Assembly (NCBI GenBank): GCA_003712055.1
Contig: RHLJ01000002.1
Coordinates: forward strand, 248,001 to 312,000
Origin: Balneola sp.
Lineage (GTDB): Bacteria; Bacteroidota; Rhodothermia; Balneolales; Balneolaceae
DNA length: 64,000 nucleotides
Direction of reading: 5' to 3'
Shown here: in pieces, positions 51,599 to 62,127 of the stretch
Position numbering within the stretch: the stretch's first letter is position 1
How the letters are laid out: every line of letters begins with the position of its first letter
Translations under genes and position numbers: made by a program
The notes under the pieces: generated by a model
Database searches by the model: none
What the model was told of the DNA's origin: nothing
The model's input: the letters and a program-made list of their open reading frames with translations, nothing else

Positions 51599-51637
51599 AT
51601 AAAATTTGGTTGATTTAATAAATTGAATTGATTAATC

Positions 51638-51645
51638 TATTTTTG
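51638..51645 (+). promoter_or_regulatory. Candidate -7 promoter box for the mannan locus
   Basis: TATTTTTG fits TAnnTTTG and lies 108 bases upstream of the TonB receptor start. No TTG lies at the ideal distance. The rest of the gap is AT-rich and empty. Confidence 0.4.
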
Positions 51646-51752
51646 TTCAATTTGATTTAGTAATTGTTGGATATTGTGGTTGCTATTTTAAATAAAGATC
51701 AGTTTTTAGGAAAACAGCATTTGAACTACTCCTAACCAAACTTTTATCCCGA

Positions 51753-54700
51753 ATGACCAGGACTTCAATTTTTTCACTTTTAGTTATCATCTTTTTCGTT
51801 TCTCAAGTTGGATACTCAAATTCATTAGAAACTGTCTTTTTTGAGGCTGAAAAGCTGGAAGCGCTTCGTGAAATTTCAACAGAAAAAGCCTTTACAGGGA
51901 GTGTAACAGGGAAAGTATTAGAAGCGGGTACCAATGAGCCTTTGATTGGAGCGAGTGTCCTTATCAAGGGAACTCTCAAAGGAGATGCATCTGATGTAGA
52001 CGGTGATTTCACCATTAGAGGTATTGATGCAGGAGTTCAAACTCTTGTTGTTTCTTATCTAGGGTTCAAAACAAGAGAAATTGAAATTGAAATTACGGAT
52101 GGGGAAACTGTTGAAATTGAAATCATCCTGGAATGGGAAGGGGTACAAGGTGAAGAAGTAACTATTACTGCTCAGGCCAGAGGGCAGGTAGCCGCTATTA
52201 ACCAACAGTTGCAATCGAATACAATCTCCAATATCGTATCCAAAGATAGAATACAGGACATACCGGATGTAAACGCTGCAGAATCTATAGGTCGACTTCC
52301 GGGTGTAGCTATTCAAAGGGATGGTGGTGAGGCCAATAAGGTATTGATTCGTGGCTTGTCTCCTAAATTTAGCTCCATAACTGTAAATGGTGTTCGAATT
52401 CCTTCAACTGGTTCAGATGATCGAAGTGTGGATTTATCTTTGATTTCCTCAAATATGCTGGATGGAATCGAAGTGAAAAAGGCAATTACCCCGGATATGG
52501 ATGGAGATGCTATTGCAGGTTCAGTGGACTTGAAATTACGCGAAGCCCCGGAAGGCTTCCAGTGGAATGCGAACCTGCAAGGAGGGTATACCGAACTTCA
52601 GGAGTATTATGAGAATTACAAAATTAACGCATCAATTAGTGATCGGCTTTTCGATAGTAATCTGGGCTATATAGCAACCTTTAGTGCAGATCAATATGAT
52701 CGAAGTGCTGATCAGTTGAACGTAGGTTATGATACTTTCACAAACCCTACAACAAATGTTATAGATGGTCTTCTGATACAATCTGTAAATGCTCAAGAGT
52801 ACTTCAACTTAAGGAGCAGGATAGGAGGAAGCGCCCTTTTCGATTATAAGATTCCTGATGGAAAGATTACGGGGAATATTTTTTACAACCGTCAAAAAAA
52901 TGATGGCCATACGCGAACGAATAATATTTTTAACGTCAATGGAAGAGCAGGAAATGATCTATCCATCTTTGAGGGAACAACCGAAATATTAACGACCGGA
53001 TTAAGCTTCGAAAAAGATTTTGAATGGATTAGGGTTGACGGAGGAATATCCCGATCGAGCTCTCTCACAAAGAACCCTCGCGACTATTTCGTACAGTTTA
53101 GAATGGAATCTTCTATAGCTGAATTTGTACAGGACGAAAATGGAGTTCCGATTTGGCCCTTAGATACTCTTGGTGTTCAGCCTATTGGAGTACTTCCTTT
53201 TGTTCAGCCTAATGATACTATTACCGTACTTGGAGCTACTTCTATAAATAGTTTAAGGCAAGAAGAAATCAATTATACAAACCAAATCAATTTTACTCTA
53301 CCATTTGATTTGAATGACCAGATAAATGGGCATGTAAAGTTTGGCGGAAAACTTAGATGGCTTGATCGAAGCAATGATCAGGAAGGAAAAGACAGGAATT
53401 GGGCGTACATGACTTACCAGGACTATAATGAAGTAACTGGAGAAGGGGGTAATGAAGAGGAATTAATGAGGTGTATTTTTGAGCAAACGGGCTCAATTAA
53501 CGGATTTAATTTATTCGATGAGCTGGTAGTTAATAATGAAACTGCTTTTTCTCCATACATACCTATTACTTATTTCAATACTGGATATGATAGAAACAAT
53601 TTTCTGACCGGTGAAGGTGGAGATGGATTTCCAATCGGATATGCTCCAGGAGTTTCTGATATGCAACGGTTTCTAGATGCAGCTGACAACTGTATGTTGG
53701 GTAGTCAGGATGCTATGCTGGAAAGTCCCTTCTCAAGTAGAGCAAATGACTACACAGGCAATGAACGATATGGTGCAGCGTATATCATGTCGGAAATAAG
53801 CCTTGGACAGTATGTAACCTTTATTCCGGGCGTGCGATGGGAGAATGACTATTCAACTTATCAGACAGAAAGGTTTAATGTTATTTATACACAAAACGTA
53901 CCCAGCGTTCAGTTTGCTGAAGATATCGAGATAGAAAGAGATTACAATTTCATCCTGCCTATGTTTCATTTACAGGTGGATCCTAATGAATGGTTGAAAA
54001 TAAGAGCGGCCTATACAGAAACTTTAGCCCGCCCTGATTTCACTTTATATATACCAAGAGCAAATTGGGATGTTCAAAATAATGCAATAACGGCCAATAA
54101 CTCAGCATTGAAGCCTTCTGAATCGGTCAACTATGATCTTTCAGCATCGGTTTATCAGAATCATGTTGGTTTATTTACCGTTTCAGGGTTTCAGAAAACA
54201 ATTTCAGACCTTCCGATTTGGACGAGAAGGTTTTTAACCGCGCAGGATACACTCACCGCAGAAGAAGCTGAAAACCTGAACATTCCATTTGGAGGAGATA
54301 ATGAATGGGCAGGGAATGGTACTTCCATTACAACCTATGAAAATGCTCCTTTCGATACAGAAGTTTGGGGAGTAGAGTTCGACTGGCAAACTAATTTCTG
54401 GTATTTGCCTTCTGTATTAAAAGGCTTGGTATTAAACATCAATTATACCCGGATGTTTTCAGAGACTTCTTATCGAACAACGATACAGACAGGTACTCTA
54501 TGCGTTTCTGCCTGCGGTACACCCTTTCAAACCAGTATTCCTGTATATGGTGATTCAACACGGACAGGTAGGGCTTTTGATCAGCCCGCACATTTGTTAA
54601 ATGTGACATTAGGCTATGATTATAAAGGCTTCTCAGGCAGATTCTCGTATCTATTTCAGGGGGATAGATTGACAGGTATGGTAAGTGTAACCAGGCCAGT

Positions 54701-54923
54701 TCAGGATTCTTTCTCTGATGAGTACCGAAGATGGGACATCACACTAAAGCAAAGCCTTGGAGAAGCGATAGAATTATATGGCAACTTTAGTAACCTCACC
54801 AGTACTCCGGATCGGAATTTAATTGGTGATGGAGAAGGAGACAGTAGTAGGGGCTTTGGCAGTACAAGCTTTGTTCAATACTATGGATTTACAATGGATT
54901 TGGGCGTGAGGCTCAGGTTCTAA
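51753..54923 (+). CDS. TonB-dependent receptor
   Basis: 1056 residues with a signal peptide. A carboxypeptidase-regulatory-like domain (about residues 50-130, GSVTGKVLEAGTNEPLIGAS) precedes the plug (about 145-260, RIQDIPDVNAAESIGRLPGV, IRGLSPKFSSITVNGVRIPS), then a 22-strand barrel ending LGVRLRF. The 'IPDVNAAESIGRLPGVAIQRDGGE' type is the carbohydrate-linked group seen without SusD. It would bring mannan oligosaccharides across the outer membrane with TonB energy. First gene of the plus-strand mannan locus. Confidence 0.93.
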   Translation: MTRTSIFSLLVIIFFVSQVGYSNSLETVFFEAEKLEALREISTEKAFTGSVTGKVLEAGTNEPLIGASVLIKGTLKGDASDVDGDFTIRGIDAGVQTLVVSYLGFKTREIEIEITDGETVEIEIILEWEGVQGEEVTITAQARGQVAAINQQLQSNTISNIVSKDRIQDIPDVNAAESIGRLPGVAIQRDGGEANKVLIRGLSPKFSSITVNGVRIPSTGSDDRSVDLSLISSNMLDGIEVKKAITPDMDGDAIAGSVDLKLREAPEGFQWNANLQGGYTELQEYYENYKINASISDRLFDSNLGYIATFSADQYDRSADQLNVGYDTFTNPTTNVIDGLLIQSVNAQEYFNLRSRIGGSALFDYKIPDGKITGNIFYNRQKNDGHTRTNNIFNVNGRAGNDLSIFEGTTEILTTGLSFEKDFEWIRVDGGISRSSSLTKNPRDYFVQFRMESSIAEFVQDENGVPIWPLDTLGVQPIGVLPFVQPNDTITVLGATSINSLRQEEINYTNQINFTLPFDLNDQINGHVKFGGKLRWLDRSNDQEGKDRNWAYMTYQDYNEVTGEGGNEEELMRCIFEQTGSINGFNLFDELVVNNETAFSPYIPITYFNTGYDRNNFLTGEGGDGFPIGYAPGVSDMQRFLDAADNCMLGSQDAMLESPFSSRANDYTGNERYGAAYIMSEISLGQYVTFIPGVRWENDYSTYQTERFNVIYTQNVPSVQFAEDIEIERDYNFILPMFHLQVDPNEWLKIRAAYTETLARPDFTLYIPRANWDVQNNAITANNSALKPSESVNYDLSASVYQNHVGLFTVSGFQKTISDLPIWTRRFLTAQDTLTAEEAENLNIPFGGDNEWAGNGTSITTYENAPFDTEVWGVEFDWQTNFWYLPSVLKGLVLNINYTRMFSETSYRTTIQTGTLCVSACGTPFQTSIPVYGDSTRTGRAFDQPAHLLNVTLGYDYKGFSGRFSYLFQGDRLTGMVSVTRPVQDSFSDEYRRWDITLKQSLGEAIELYGNFSNLTSTPDRNLIGDGEGDSSRGFGSTSFVQYYGFTMDLGVRLRF

Positions 54924-55028
54924 GAATTTCTAACAGGATGTTTGCTCAGAAGAAAGAATGATTTCTATTCAACTCAGTAAATATCAAACAGAAAACTAAA
55001 ACCTAATCAAACCTAGATTGGAGAAAAC

Positions 55029-57707
55029 ATGAAAAACAATTACAAACTCATTGCTATAGCACTTTTTGCTGTGTTTGGCATGCTGACTTCTGACGCTGTT
55101 GCGCAGGATTTTACAGTATGCTCTGAGACAGTAGCTGAGTGTGAGGTAGCATATCACGGCGGAGATTTTGTTCCGATTAACAATGCTCTAAGGAACACCG
55201 TTGCTAACGATACCCTGAACGGGGGAAGAAAGCACTCGGATCGTGTGTATATCCTGGAAACAGGAGGTATGTACATGAACATAGATCCAATTGAGAACAA
55301 TGGTTTTCATTTGAGAATCCGTACTCAAACCGAAGAAGAAGTTGGAGCCGAAAATTACTTTGGGCCAGCTAAGATTCAGATCAAAACAGATGAGTTAGGT
55401 GGTTCATCAGCTCGTTTAATGACTGTTCAGGGTGATCTTACTCTTGACGGTGTGTTTATGACGGGTATGGATGACGGTGGAAGCACAGGTAACTACCTTC
55501 CTATTCGTGTGGGTGCCGATGGTGCCAGAATCGTTGTAAAGAACAGTATTTTTGAGCAAACCGATTTCGCTCTCTTTGGTTTCGATAGCGGTAACAACAA
55601 AGTGTACTTCTATGATAACGTGTTCAGAAACCAGACCAATAAGACCCAGCAATGGGAAGGTCGTGGTATCCGCTTCGAGGCAGGTGCAGATACACTTGTA
55701 GTTGAAAATAATACATACATGAATATTGGGATGACCATTCTTCAATCTGAAGCAGGTCCGATTAACTATACTCGTTTCATGCACAACACAGTTATTAATG
55801 TAGGTCGTCTGTTTAATGCAGGTAACTTCTGGAAAGAAGGATATGTTGCAAACAACCTGTTTATTAACTACTACTGGCATGGTGAAGGATTTGGAGATAA
55901 CATTAATGATCCTAGCAGAGACTATCCGTTTACTGGATTTTTCGCTGTTGCTCCAGTAGCTCCAGGCGTTGGATTCCCGGATTTAGGAAGACGAGTTGTT
56001 TATACAAACAACGCTCACTGGAGAGACCCCGCATTTGCTGCATACTATGCTGATTCTATCAATGCACAGCCGATTTTCAACACAGAGGCTGACTCTATGT
56101 TCGATACCTTCGATGCAACTCAAGATCTTGGTGGCTTCTACAGAGCGAACAATTGGGATGGAACAGATCCTGGCCTTGTAGCTTATACCACTGCTCCAGA
56201 AGTAAGAGATTTTGAAGGGAACTTATCTTATCCAGAAACTCAGGTGCCTTTAGAAGATATCGTTTCTTTAATGATCGATAACATTCGCGATCTTCGTGAA
56301 GCACGTCAAAATCCATTTACTTATTACGGTTGGGATCCAGGTAGAGATCCAGATCCTGCTAGTTTCAGTGTTCAGAGTGTTCTTCCAGATGCCTTGAATC
56401 CTGGTGACTTTTCATATACAGATGAAACATATTTAACTGCCGGTACAGACGGACTTCCTGTAGGTAACTTAAACTACCATGATGGTGCACGTGCTGACTG
56501 GGAAGCAAATAAAAGCACCTATATTGCTGATGTTCAGGCACTTGCTGGTGCGGTTATTGAACTGGATGTTGTAGGAAACTCTGAAGCTGAAGATGGAACC
56601 ACAAGTGGTACCGCAGATGTCTTCTCTTTTGACGGCTTTGCATTCTTGGACTTCCAATCTGCAGGTTATATAGAATGGGAATTTACAGCTACTGCCGGAG
56701 CTTCTGACCTAAACGTTACTACCAACCTGAATGGCAATGGTGTTCGTGGCCAGCGTGTATTTGTGAACGGCGTTAGCATCAAGGATTGCTTGAACTATGG
56801 TGAGTATATCTGGGATGCTGAAGGCGGACAAGGTGGTTGTGCAAACCCACACCAAGGAATGGCAACTAATGAGTGGACAGTTACCAAAATTGAAAATTCT
56901 GCGCTCCATGAAAGCACTACCGATGGTCTTGTTCTTGTTGAAGGAACAAATACTATTCGTCTAGAGCCATCTTGGGGATTCCAGGGATTCGCTGGTATTG
57001 AAGTAGTAGAAGCAGGTACTGAAAATGTAATTGCAGAACTTACTCCTCTTAACGCTGACTATTCTCAGGTAACAGCAGGTGGTCAAACAGAAATGAACGG
57101 TGAAGATGTAGAAGGCATCCCTTCTCGTTTTAAGTCTGTGACTTTAGGAGATAACGGATCTGTAACTGTTGATTTTGGCGGAGGAGAGTTTGATGCTGGT
57201 ACATATAGAGTACAGGTATTCTTCTCTACCGAAGCAGATGCAGATGTTAGCTACTCTATAAACGGAGAAGAAGTTCAAACCACAACATTACCTACTTCAG
57301 GTACCTTCCACATGTCAGACGCTTTCGCCCATGATGGTGGAACTCTTTCACTAGAAGTATCAGGTAATGCGGCTAATATCGATTTCGTTGATTTGATCAA
57401 AGAAACTACTGTAGGTGTTTCCAATGAGCCTGTAGAAACTCCTAGTGGATTCGCTCTTTCTCAAAACTACCCGAATCCATTTAACCCTTCTACAAATATC
57501 AACTTTACCTTACCAGTAGCTTCAGATGTACAACTAACCGTATACAACCTGCTAGGTCAAAAAGTAGCTACGCTTGTTGACGATTCAAGAACAGCAGGAA
57601 ACCACACGGTAAGATTTGATGCAAGATCTTTAGCATCAGGAGTGTATTTCTATCAGCTAAAAGCTGGTGAATTTACACTTCAACGTAGAATGACACTTAT
57701 CAAGTAG
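55029..57707 (+). CDS. Secreted beta-helix protein with carbohydrate-binding and sorting domains
   Basis: 892 residues. Signal peptide ending SDAVAQD. Residues 35-330 have the repeats of a right-handed beta-helix (RLMTVQGDLTLDGVFM, VVENNTYMNIGMTILQS), like polysaccharide lyases or surface proteins; no catalytic residues are certain. Two carbohydrate-binding-module-like sandwiches follow (about 525-660 and 665-800), then the sorting tail with NYPNPFNPST. The middle part (residues 395-490) resembles surface glycan-binding proteins. It sits between the receptor and symporter genes, where a SusD-like binder would be expected, and may fill that role. Confidence 0.75.
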   Translation: MKNNYKLIAIALFAVFGMLTSDAVAQDFTVCSETVAECEVAYHGGDFVPINNALRNTVANDTLNGGRKHSDRVYILETGGMYMNIDPIENNGFHLRIRTQTEEEVGAENYFGPAKIQIKTDELGGSSARLMTVQGDLTLDGVFMTGMDDGGSTGNYLPIRVGADGARIVVKNSIFEQTDFALFGFDSGNNKVYFYDNVFRNQTNKTQQWEGRGIRFEAGADTLVVENNTYMNIGMTILQSEAGPINYTRFMHNTVINVGRLFNAGNFWKEGYVANNLFINYYWHGEGFGDNINDPSRDYPFTGFFAVAPVAPGVGFPDLGRRVVYTNNAHWRDPAFAAYYADSINAQPIFNTEADSMFDTFDATQDLGGFYRANNWDGTDPGLVAYTTAPEVRDFEGNLSYPETQVPLEDIVSLMIDNIRDLREARQNPFTYYGWDPGRDPDPASFSVQSVLPDALNPGDFSYTDETYLTAGTDGLPVGNLNYHDGARADWEANKSTYIADVQALAGAVIELDVVGNSEAEDGTTSGTADVFSFDGFAFLDFQSAGYIEWEFTATAGASDLNVTTNLNGNGVRGQRVFVNGVSIKDCLNYGEYIWDAEGGQGGCANPHQGMATNEWTVTKIENSALHESTTDGLVLVEGTNTIRLEPSWGFQGFAGIEVVEAGTENVIAELTPLNADYSQVTAGGQTEMNGEDVEGIPSRFKSVTLGDNGSVTVDFGGGEFDAGTYRVQVFFSTEADADVSYSINGEEVQTTTLPTSGTFHMSDAFAHDGGTLSLEVSGNAANIDFVDLIKETTVGVSNEPVETPSGFALSQNYPNPFNPSTNINFTLPVASDVQLTVYNLLGQKVATLVDDSRTAGNHTVRFDARSLASGVYFYQLKAGEFTLQRRMTLIK

Positions 57708-57734
57708 CATTATTCTAAATCATATACTGATTAT

Positions 57735-57765
57735 TGAATGGCGGTTGAACCCGCCATTCACTTTT
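57735..57765 (+). terminator. Terminator-like hairpin after the beta-helix gene
   Basis: TGAATGGCGG pairs exactly with CCGCCATTCA around a six-base loop and is followed by CTTTT. It may cut down read-through into the symporter gene and so lower expression of the cytoplasmic part. Confidence 0.7.
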
Positions 57766-57829
57766 AATTTGTACCTGGGGTTTATCATCGTTAAATACGG
57801 CGGTTTATCTAAACCCTAACTAGTCTCTC

Positions 57830-59656
57830 ATGAAACTCCACTTAATTGACGCTCTTATTGTACTGGCCTACTTACTCGCCACTGTAGTAATAGGTTTTGC
57901 ACTTAAAAAGAAGGCACAGCAATCCAAAGAATCCTATCTGCTGGGAGGAAAACAACTTCCCTGGTACATGCTGGGGCTTTCAAATGCCTCTGGGATGTTC
58001 GATATATCCGGAACAGTGTGGTTGGTTACCATCTTGTTTGTGTATGGCCTGAAAAGTATCTGGTTGCCCTGGCTATGGCCGGTATTCAATCAAATATTCT
58101 TGATGGTATTCCTTTCGATGTGGCTTCGTCGCTCAAATGTAACCACAGGAGCAGAGTGGATAGGCACTCGATTTGGTTTTTCTGGAGGGGCCAAAAAATC
58201 ACATGTTATTGTAGTGGTATTCGCACTCATTATGGGGCTCGGATACCTGACCTACGGTTTTATTGGACTGGGTAAATTTGTTGAGATTTTTATTCCATGG
58301 GAATTCCTTAGCATGTATATCCCGCTGGATATTCCTTTGGAATACGTTCCACATTTCTACGGGATTGTGTTTACCTGCTTTGCCATCTTCTACTCCTTAT
58401 TAGGAGGGATGATGAGTATAGTTTGGGCAGATCTGATTCAGTTCATCATTATGGCAATTTCAAGTATTGTGATTGGGGTCATCGCAATGATGGCGCTTTC
58501 TGAAAGTACCCTGGTCATTCCGGAAGGATGGATTAGTCCATTCTTTGGCTGGGAATTGAATATGGACTGGACAGCGATTATTCCCGAGGTGAACCAGAAA
58601 ATTAGAGACGATGGCTTCTCTCTGTTTTCCGTGCTCTTTATGATGATGATTTTCAAAGGGGTGTTGGTGAGTTTGGCAGGTCCGGCTCCTAATTATGATA
58701 TGCAGAAAATCCTGTCTACCAAATCAGAGCGTGAAGCCGCATTAATGAGTGGATCAGTATCTGTAATCCTGATGCCAATCCGGTACTTCATGATCGCTGG
58801 TTTTGCAGTTCTTGGACTTCTCTTCTTTGAAGAATTAGACTTGATGGTACCCGGACGAGGTCTCGATTTCGAACAAATACTCCCATCAGCTATCAGTCAA
58901 TTTGTTCCGGTTGGTTTCCTTGGACTATTGCTAGCTGGTTTATTAGCAGCTTTCATGTCAACCTTTGCCGGAACCTTAAATGCAGCTCAGGCTTACCTGG
59001 TTAATGATATTTATATCAAATATGTGAATCCAAAAGCAGAAAATGCCAAGATCCAAACCATGAATTACGTGGCAGGTTTGGGGATGGTGATCTTTAGTAT
59101 TGTACTGGGCTTTTTTGCGAAGGATGTTAATGACGTACTTCAATGGATTGTGGGTGGCCTTTATGGCAGTTATGTAGCTGCCAACGTACTTAAATGGTAC
59201 TGGTGGCGATTCAACGGAAATGGCTTTTTCTGGGGTATGGTTGGAGGCTTAATTCCTGCGCTTACCTTTAGATTTATTTTCGAAGGAGTACTGGACACCT
59301 ACACCTTTCCACTCATGCTCCTCATTTCAGTAATTGCCTGTTTGATAGGAACCTTCACCGCTCCGCCGGTAGAGGAAGAAGTCCTCAAAAAATTCTACAA
59401 AACAGTTAAACCATGGGGTTTCTGGAAGCCTATTCACGATAAAGTTGTAGCAGAAGATCCTAATTTTGTGAAGAATACTGGTTTTAAATCGGACATGTTC
59501 AATGTTGTGATTGGAACCATCTGGCAAACAGCATTAGTAATCTTCCCAGTGTATCTAGTGTTAATGGAAGCAGTACCGCTTGCAATAAGTATAGGTATTG
59601 CCATAATCACCTCATACATCCTCAAGAAAACCTGGTTCGATAAGCTTCCAGCATAA
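57830..59656 (+). CDS. Sodium:solute symporter (SSS family)
   Basis: 608 residues, about 13-14 membrane segments. SSS signature regions: [56 protein letters not shown] and [20 protein letters not shown]. The last residues hold an extra membrane pair. By context it carries mannobiose or mannosylglucose over the inner membrane with sodium. It begins the downstream half of the locus; the GH130 gene follows after 17 bases. Confidence 0.93.
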   Translation: MKLHLIDALIVLAYLLATVVIGFALKKKAQQSKESYLLGGKQLPWYMLGLSNASGMFDISGTVWLVTILFVYGLKSIWLPWLWPVFNQIFLMVFLSMWLRRSNVTTGAEWIGTRFGFSGGAKKSHVIVVVFALIMGLGYLTYGFIGLGKFVEIFIPWEFLSMYIPLDIPLEYVPHFYGIVFTCFAIFYSLLGGMMSIVWADLIQFIIMAISSIVIGVIAMMALSESTLVIPEGWISPFFGWELNMDWTAIIPEVNQKIRDDGFSLFSVLFMMMIFKGVLVSLAGPAPNYDMQKILSTKSEREAALMSGSVSVILMPIRYFMIAGFAVLGLLFFEELDLMVPGRGLDFEQILPSAISQFVPVGFLGLLLAGLLAAFMSTFAGTLNAAQAYLVNDIYIKYVNPKAENAKIQTMNYVAGLGMVIFSIVLGFFAKDVNDVLQWIVGGLYGSYVAANVLKWYWWRFNGNGFFWGMVGGLIPALTFRFIFEGVLDTYTFPLMLLISVIACLIGTFTAPPVEEEVLKKFYKTVKPWGFWKPIHDKVVAEDPNFVKNTGFKSDMFNVVIGTIWQTALVIFPVYLVLMEAVPLAISIGIAIITSYILKKTWFDKLPA

Positions 59657-59673
59657 ACGTCAAAGAGAAACTC

Positions 59674-60849
59674 ATGTCAGAAATTTTTCATACACGAAAA
59701 CAAAAGCTACAGGCAGCACATATAGCACTGCTTAGTAAAAAAAATCATGCCGAGGATATAGGGAATGGAATATATAAGCGCTACCAAAATCCGGTAGTTA
59801 CTGCTGAGCATACTCCTTTAACCTGGAGATATGATTTCAACCCTGAAACGAATCCTTTTTTAATGGAGCGGTTTGGAATAAATGCGGCGTTTAATGCCGG
59901 AGCCATCAAGTTTGGTGGTAAATATGTGCTAGTGGTAAGGGTAGAAGGTAACGACCGAAAATCCTTTTTCGCTGTGGCCGAGAGTGATTCTCCCACTGAA
60001 GGATTTGTATTTAGGGATGAGCCCATAACTATGCCCGAAACTGATATTCCTGATACCAACATTTATGACATGAGGCTAACCGAACATGAGGACGGTTGGA
60101 TCTATGGCATATTCTGTACGGAACGTAAAGATACTCGTGTTCCTGCAAGCGACACGAGCAGTGCAGTAGCACAGGCAGGTATAGCAAGAACAAAAGATCT
60201 GGTTCATTGGGAGCGCCTTCCGGATCTGAAAACAAATTCTGAACAGCAGCGCAATGTGGTGTTGCACCCTGAATTCGTGAATGGTAAATACGCGCTTTAC
60301 ACACGTCCTCAAGATGGCTTTATCGATGCCGGAAAAGGAGGGGGAATAGGCTGGGCTTTATCAGATTCGATGAATCCGGCAAGTGTGGATGTTGAACAAG
60401 TTATTGATGAACGTATCTATCATACCATAAAAGAAGTGAAGAACGGGCAAGGCCCGGCGCCACTGAAAACCGACAAAGGCTGGTTACATCTGGCACATGG
60501 CGTAAGGAATACAGCCGCAGGTCTTAGATATGTACTCTATGTATTTATGACGTCACTGGATGATCCTTCGAAAGTAATACATCGACCTGGAGGACATTTT
60601 ATTGCCCCTTTAGGTGAAGAACGGGTTGGTGATGTATCCAATGTAGCCTTTGCTAATGGCTGGATTCGCGATGACGATGACAAGGTGTATGTCTATTACG
60701 CTTCATCAGATACCCGTATGCACGTAGCAGAAACAAGCATTGCTCAGTTAGTTGACTACACAGTAAACACTCCTGAAGATGGATATAGATCAGCTACCAG
60801 TGTTGAAACCGTTAAAAAGATAGTGGAAGGCAACAACGTATTGGTGTAA
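59674..60849 (+). CDS. 4-O-beta-D-mannosyl-D-glucose phosphorylase (GH130)
   Basis: 391 residues, no signal peptide, cytoplasmic. GH130 subfamily 1 features: [57 protein letters not shown] (the catalytic Asp region) and [14 protein letters not shown]. It splits mannosyl-glucose with phosphate into mannose-1-phosphate and glucose. The next gene is the epimerase that makes this substrate; the same pair is known from Rhodothermus marinus and Bacteroides, so the function is well backed by context. Confidence 0.93.
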   Translation: MSEIFHTRKQKLQAAHIALLSKKNHAEDIGNGIYKRYQNPVVTAEHTPLTWRYDFNPETNPFLMERFGINAAFNAGAIKFGGKYVLVVRVEGNDRKSFFAVAESDSPTEGFVFRDEPITMPETDIPDTNIYDMRLTEHEDGWIYGIFCTERKDTRVPASDTSSAVAQAGIARTKDLVHWERLPDLKTNSEQQRNVVLHPEFVNGKYALYTRPQDGFIDAGKGGGIGWALSDSMNPASVDVEQVIDERIYHTIKEVKNGQGPAPLKTDKGWLHLAHGVRNTAAGLRYVLYVFMTSLDDPSKVIHRPGGHFIAPLGEERVGDVSNVAFANGWIRDDDDKVYVYYASSDTRMHVAETSIAQLVDYTVNTPEDGYRSATSVETVKKIVEGNNVLV

Positions 60850-60859
60850 CTGAAAGAAA

Positions 60860-62104
60860 ATGAATGGAGAACTAATTCTTACTAAACTTCAAAAGGAGCT
60901 TGAGCTTGAGTTCAAGCAAAATCTGCTCCCATTTTGGACTGAATTTGCCATCGATGATAAGAATGGCGGGTTCATAGGAAGAGTTACCTCCGAAAATGTG
61001 AAAGTGTACGATGCCGATAAAGGAGGTATTCTAAACGCCCGAATACTTTGGGCTCTCTCAGCCGCTTACAAGCAATACCCTTCCAAAAAATTATCCAATG
61101 TTGCCCTAAGGGCCTATGAGTATTTCAATACATACTTCATGGATGAAAAATATGGCGGCTTCTTCTGGATGATTGATTCCAAAGGTGAGGTGGTTGATCC
61201 CAAAAAACACATCTATACGCAAGCTTTTGGGATTTACGGACTGGTAGAATATTACTCTGCATTCAATAATCACGAAGCCTTAAAACTGGCTTACAATATT
61301 TACTCACTCATCGAAAAACATTCGGTTGATTCAACCTATGGTGGTTATTTTGAAGCATATAGCCGGGAATGGGAGCTTAATGAAGATGTTCGTTTAAGCG
61401 AGAAAGACGAAAATGAACCAAAGAGTATGAATACTCATCTTCATATTCTTGAAGCTTATACCAATTTGTATCGATATGCTCCCTCCGAAAAGTTGAAAGA
61501 TAAATTGGCTTCGCTGATTCACTACTTTTGTGATTACATCATCAACCCGGAAAGGACAAGCCTGATCAATTTCTTTGGCTTAGATTGGAGCCCCAGATCT
61601 AAGCAAATATCATATGGACATGATATAGAGTCTAGCTGGTTACTCGTAGAAGCAGCAGAAGTAATCGGGGATGAACACCTGATTGACGTAACCAGACAAT
61701 ATGCTGTATCGATAGCTAATGCCGTAATAGGAAATGGTATTGATAGCGACGGCGCGCTTATTAACGAGGCTAATCCTAAAGGGTACACTGATACAGACAA
61801 AGATTGGTGGCCACAAGCGGAAGCTATTGTTGGGTTTTTGAATGCCTACGAAATATCAGGAGATATAAAATTTCTGGAAGCAGCAGGAAATTCCTGGATG
61901 TTTATAAAGCAGCATCTGATTGACAGAAAATATGGGGAATGGTTCGAGAAGACCTCAAGAGAAGGCACCCCTTATTCGCAGCTGGATAAGGTCCGTGCAT
62001 GGAAAGGGCCATACCATAATATGAGAACAATTTTTGAAGTGAATAGAAGAGTAAAAGCCTTACTCAAAAGAGAACCCGTTTTTGTAGAAGAGAAATTAGG
62101 TTAG
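60860..62104 (+). CDS. Cellobiose 2-epimerase (AGE family)
   Basis: 414 residues, (alpha/alpha)6 barrel. Conserved histidines and aromatics are in ARILWALSAAYKQYP, THLHILEAYTNLYRYAP, SYGHDIESSWLLVEAAEVIG and WKGPYHNMRTIFEV. Cellobiose 2-epimerases convert the reducing-end glucose or mannose at C2; in mannan use they turn beta-1,4-mannobiose into mannosylglucose for the GH130 enzyme encoded ten bases upstream. Cytoplasmic. An N-acylglucosamine epimerase label is excluded mainly by context and length. Confidence 0.92.
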   Translation: MNGELILTKLQKELELEFKQNLLPFWTEFAIDDKNGGFIGRVTSENVKVYDADKGGILNARILWALSAAYKQYPSKKLSNVALRAYEYFNTYFMDEKYGGFFWMIDSKGEVVDPKKHIYTQAFGIYGLVEYYSAFNNHEALKLAYNIYSLIEKHSVDSTYGGYFEAYSREWELNEDVRLSEKDENEPKSMNTHLHILEAYTNLYRYAPSEKLKDKLASLIHYFCDYIINPERTSLINFFGLDWSPRSKQISYGHDIESSWLLVEAAEVIGDEHLIDVTRQYAVSIANAVIGNGIDSDGALINEANPKGYTDTDKDWWPQAEAIVGFLNAYEISGDIKFLEAAGNSWMFIKQHLIDRKYGEWFEKTSREGTPYSQLDKVRAWKGPYHNMRTIFEVNRRVKALLKREPVFVEEKLG

Positions 62105-62127
62105 TATAAAACACTTATCGCAGGATT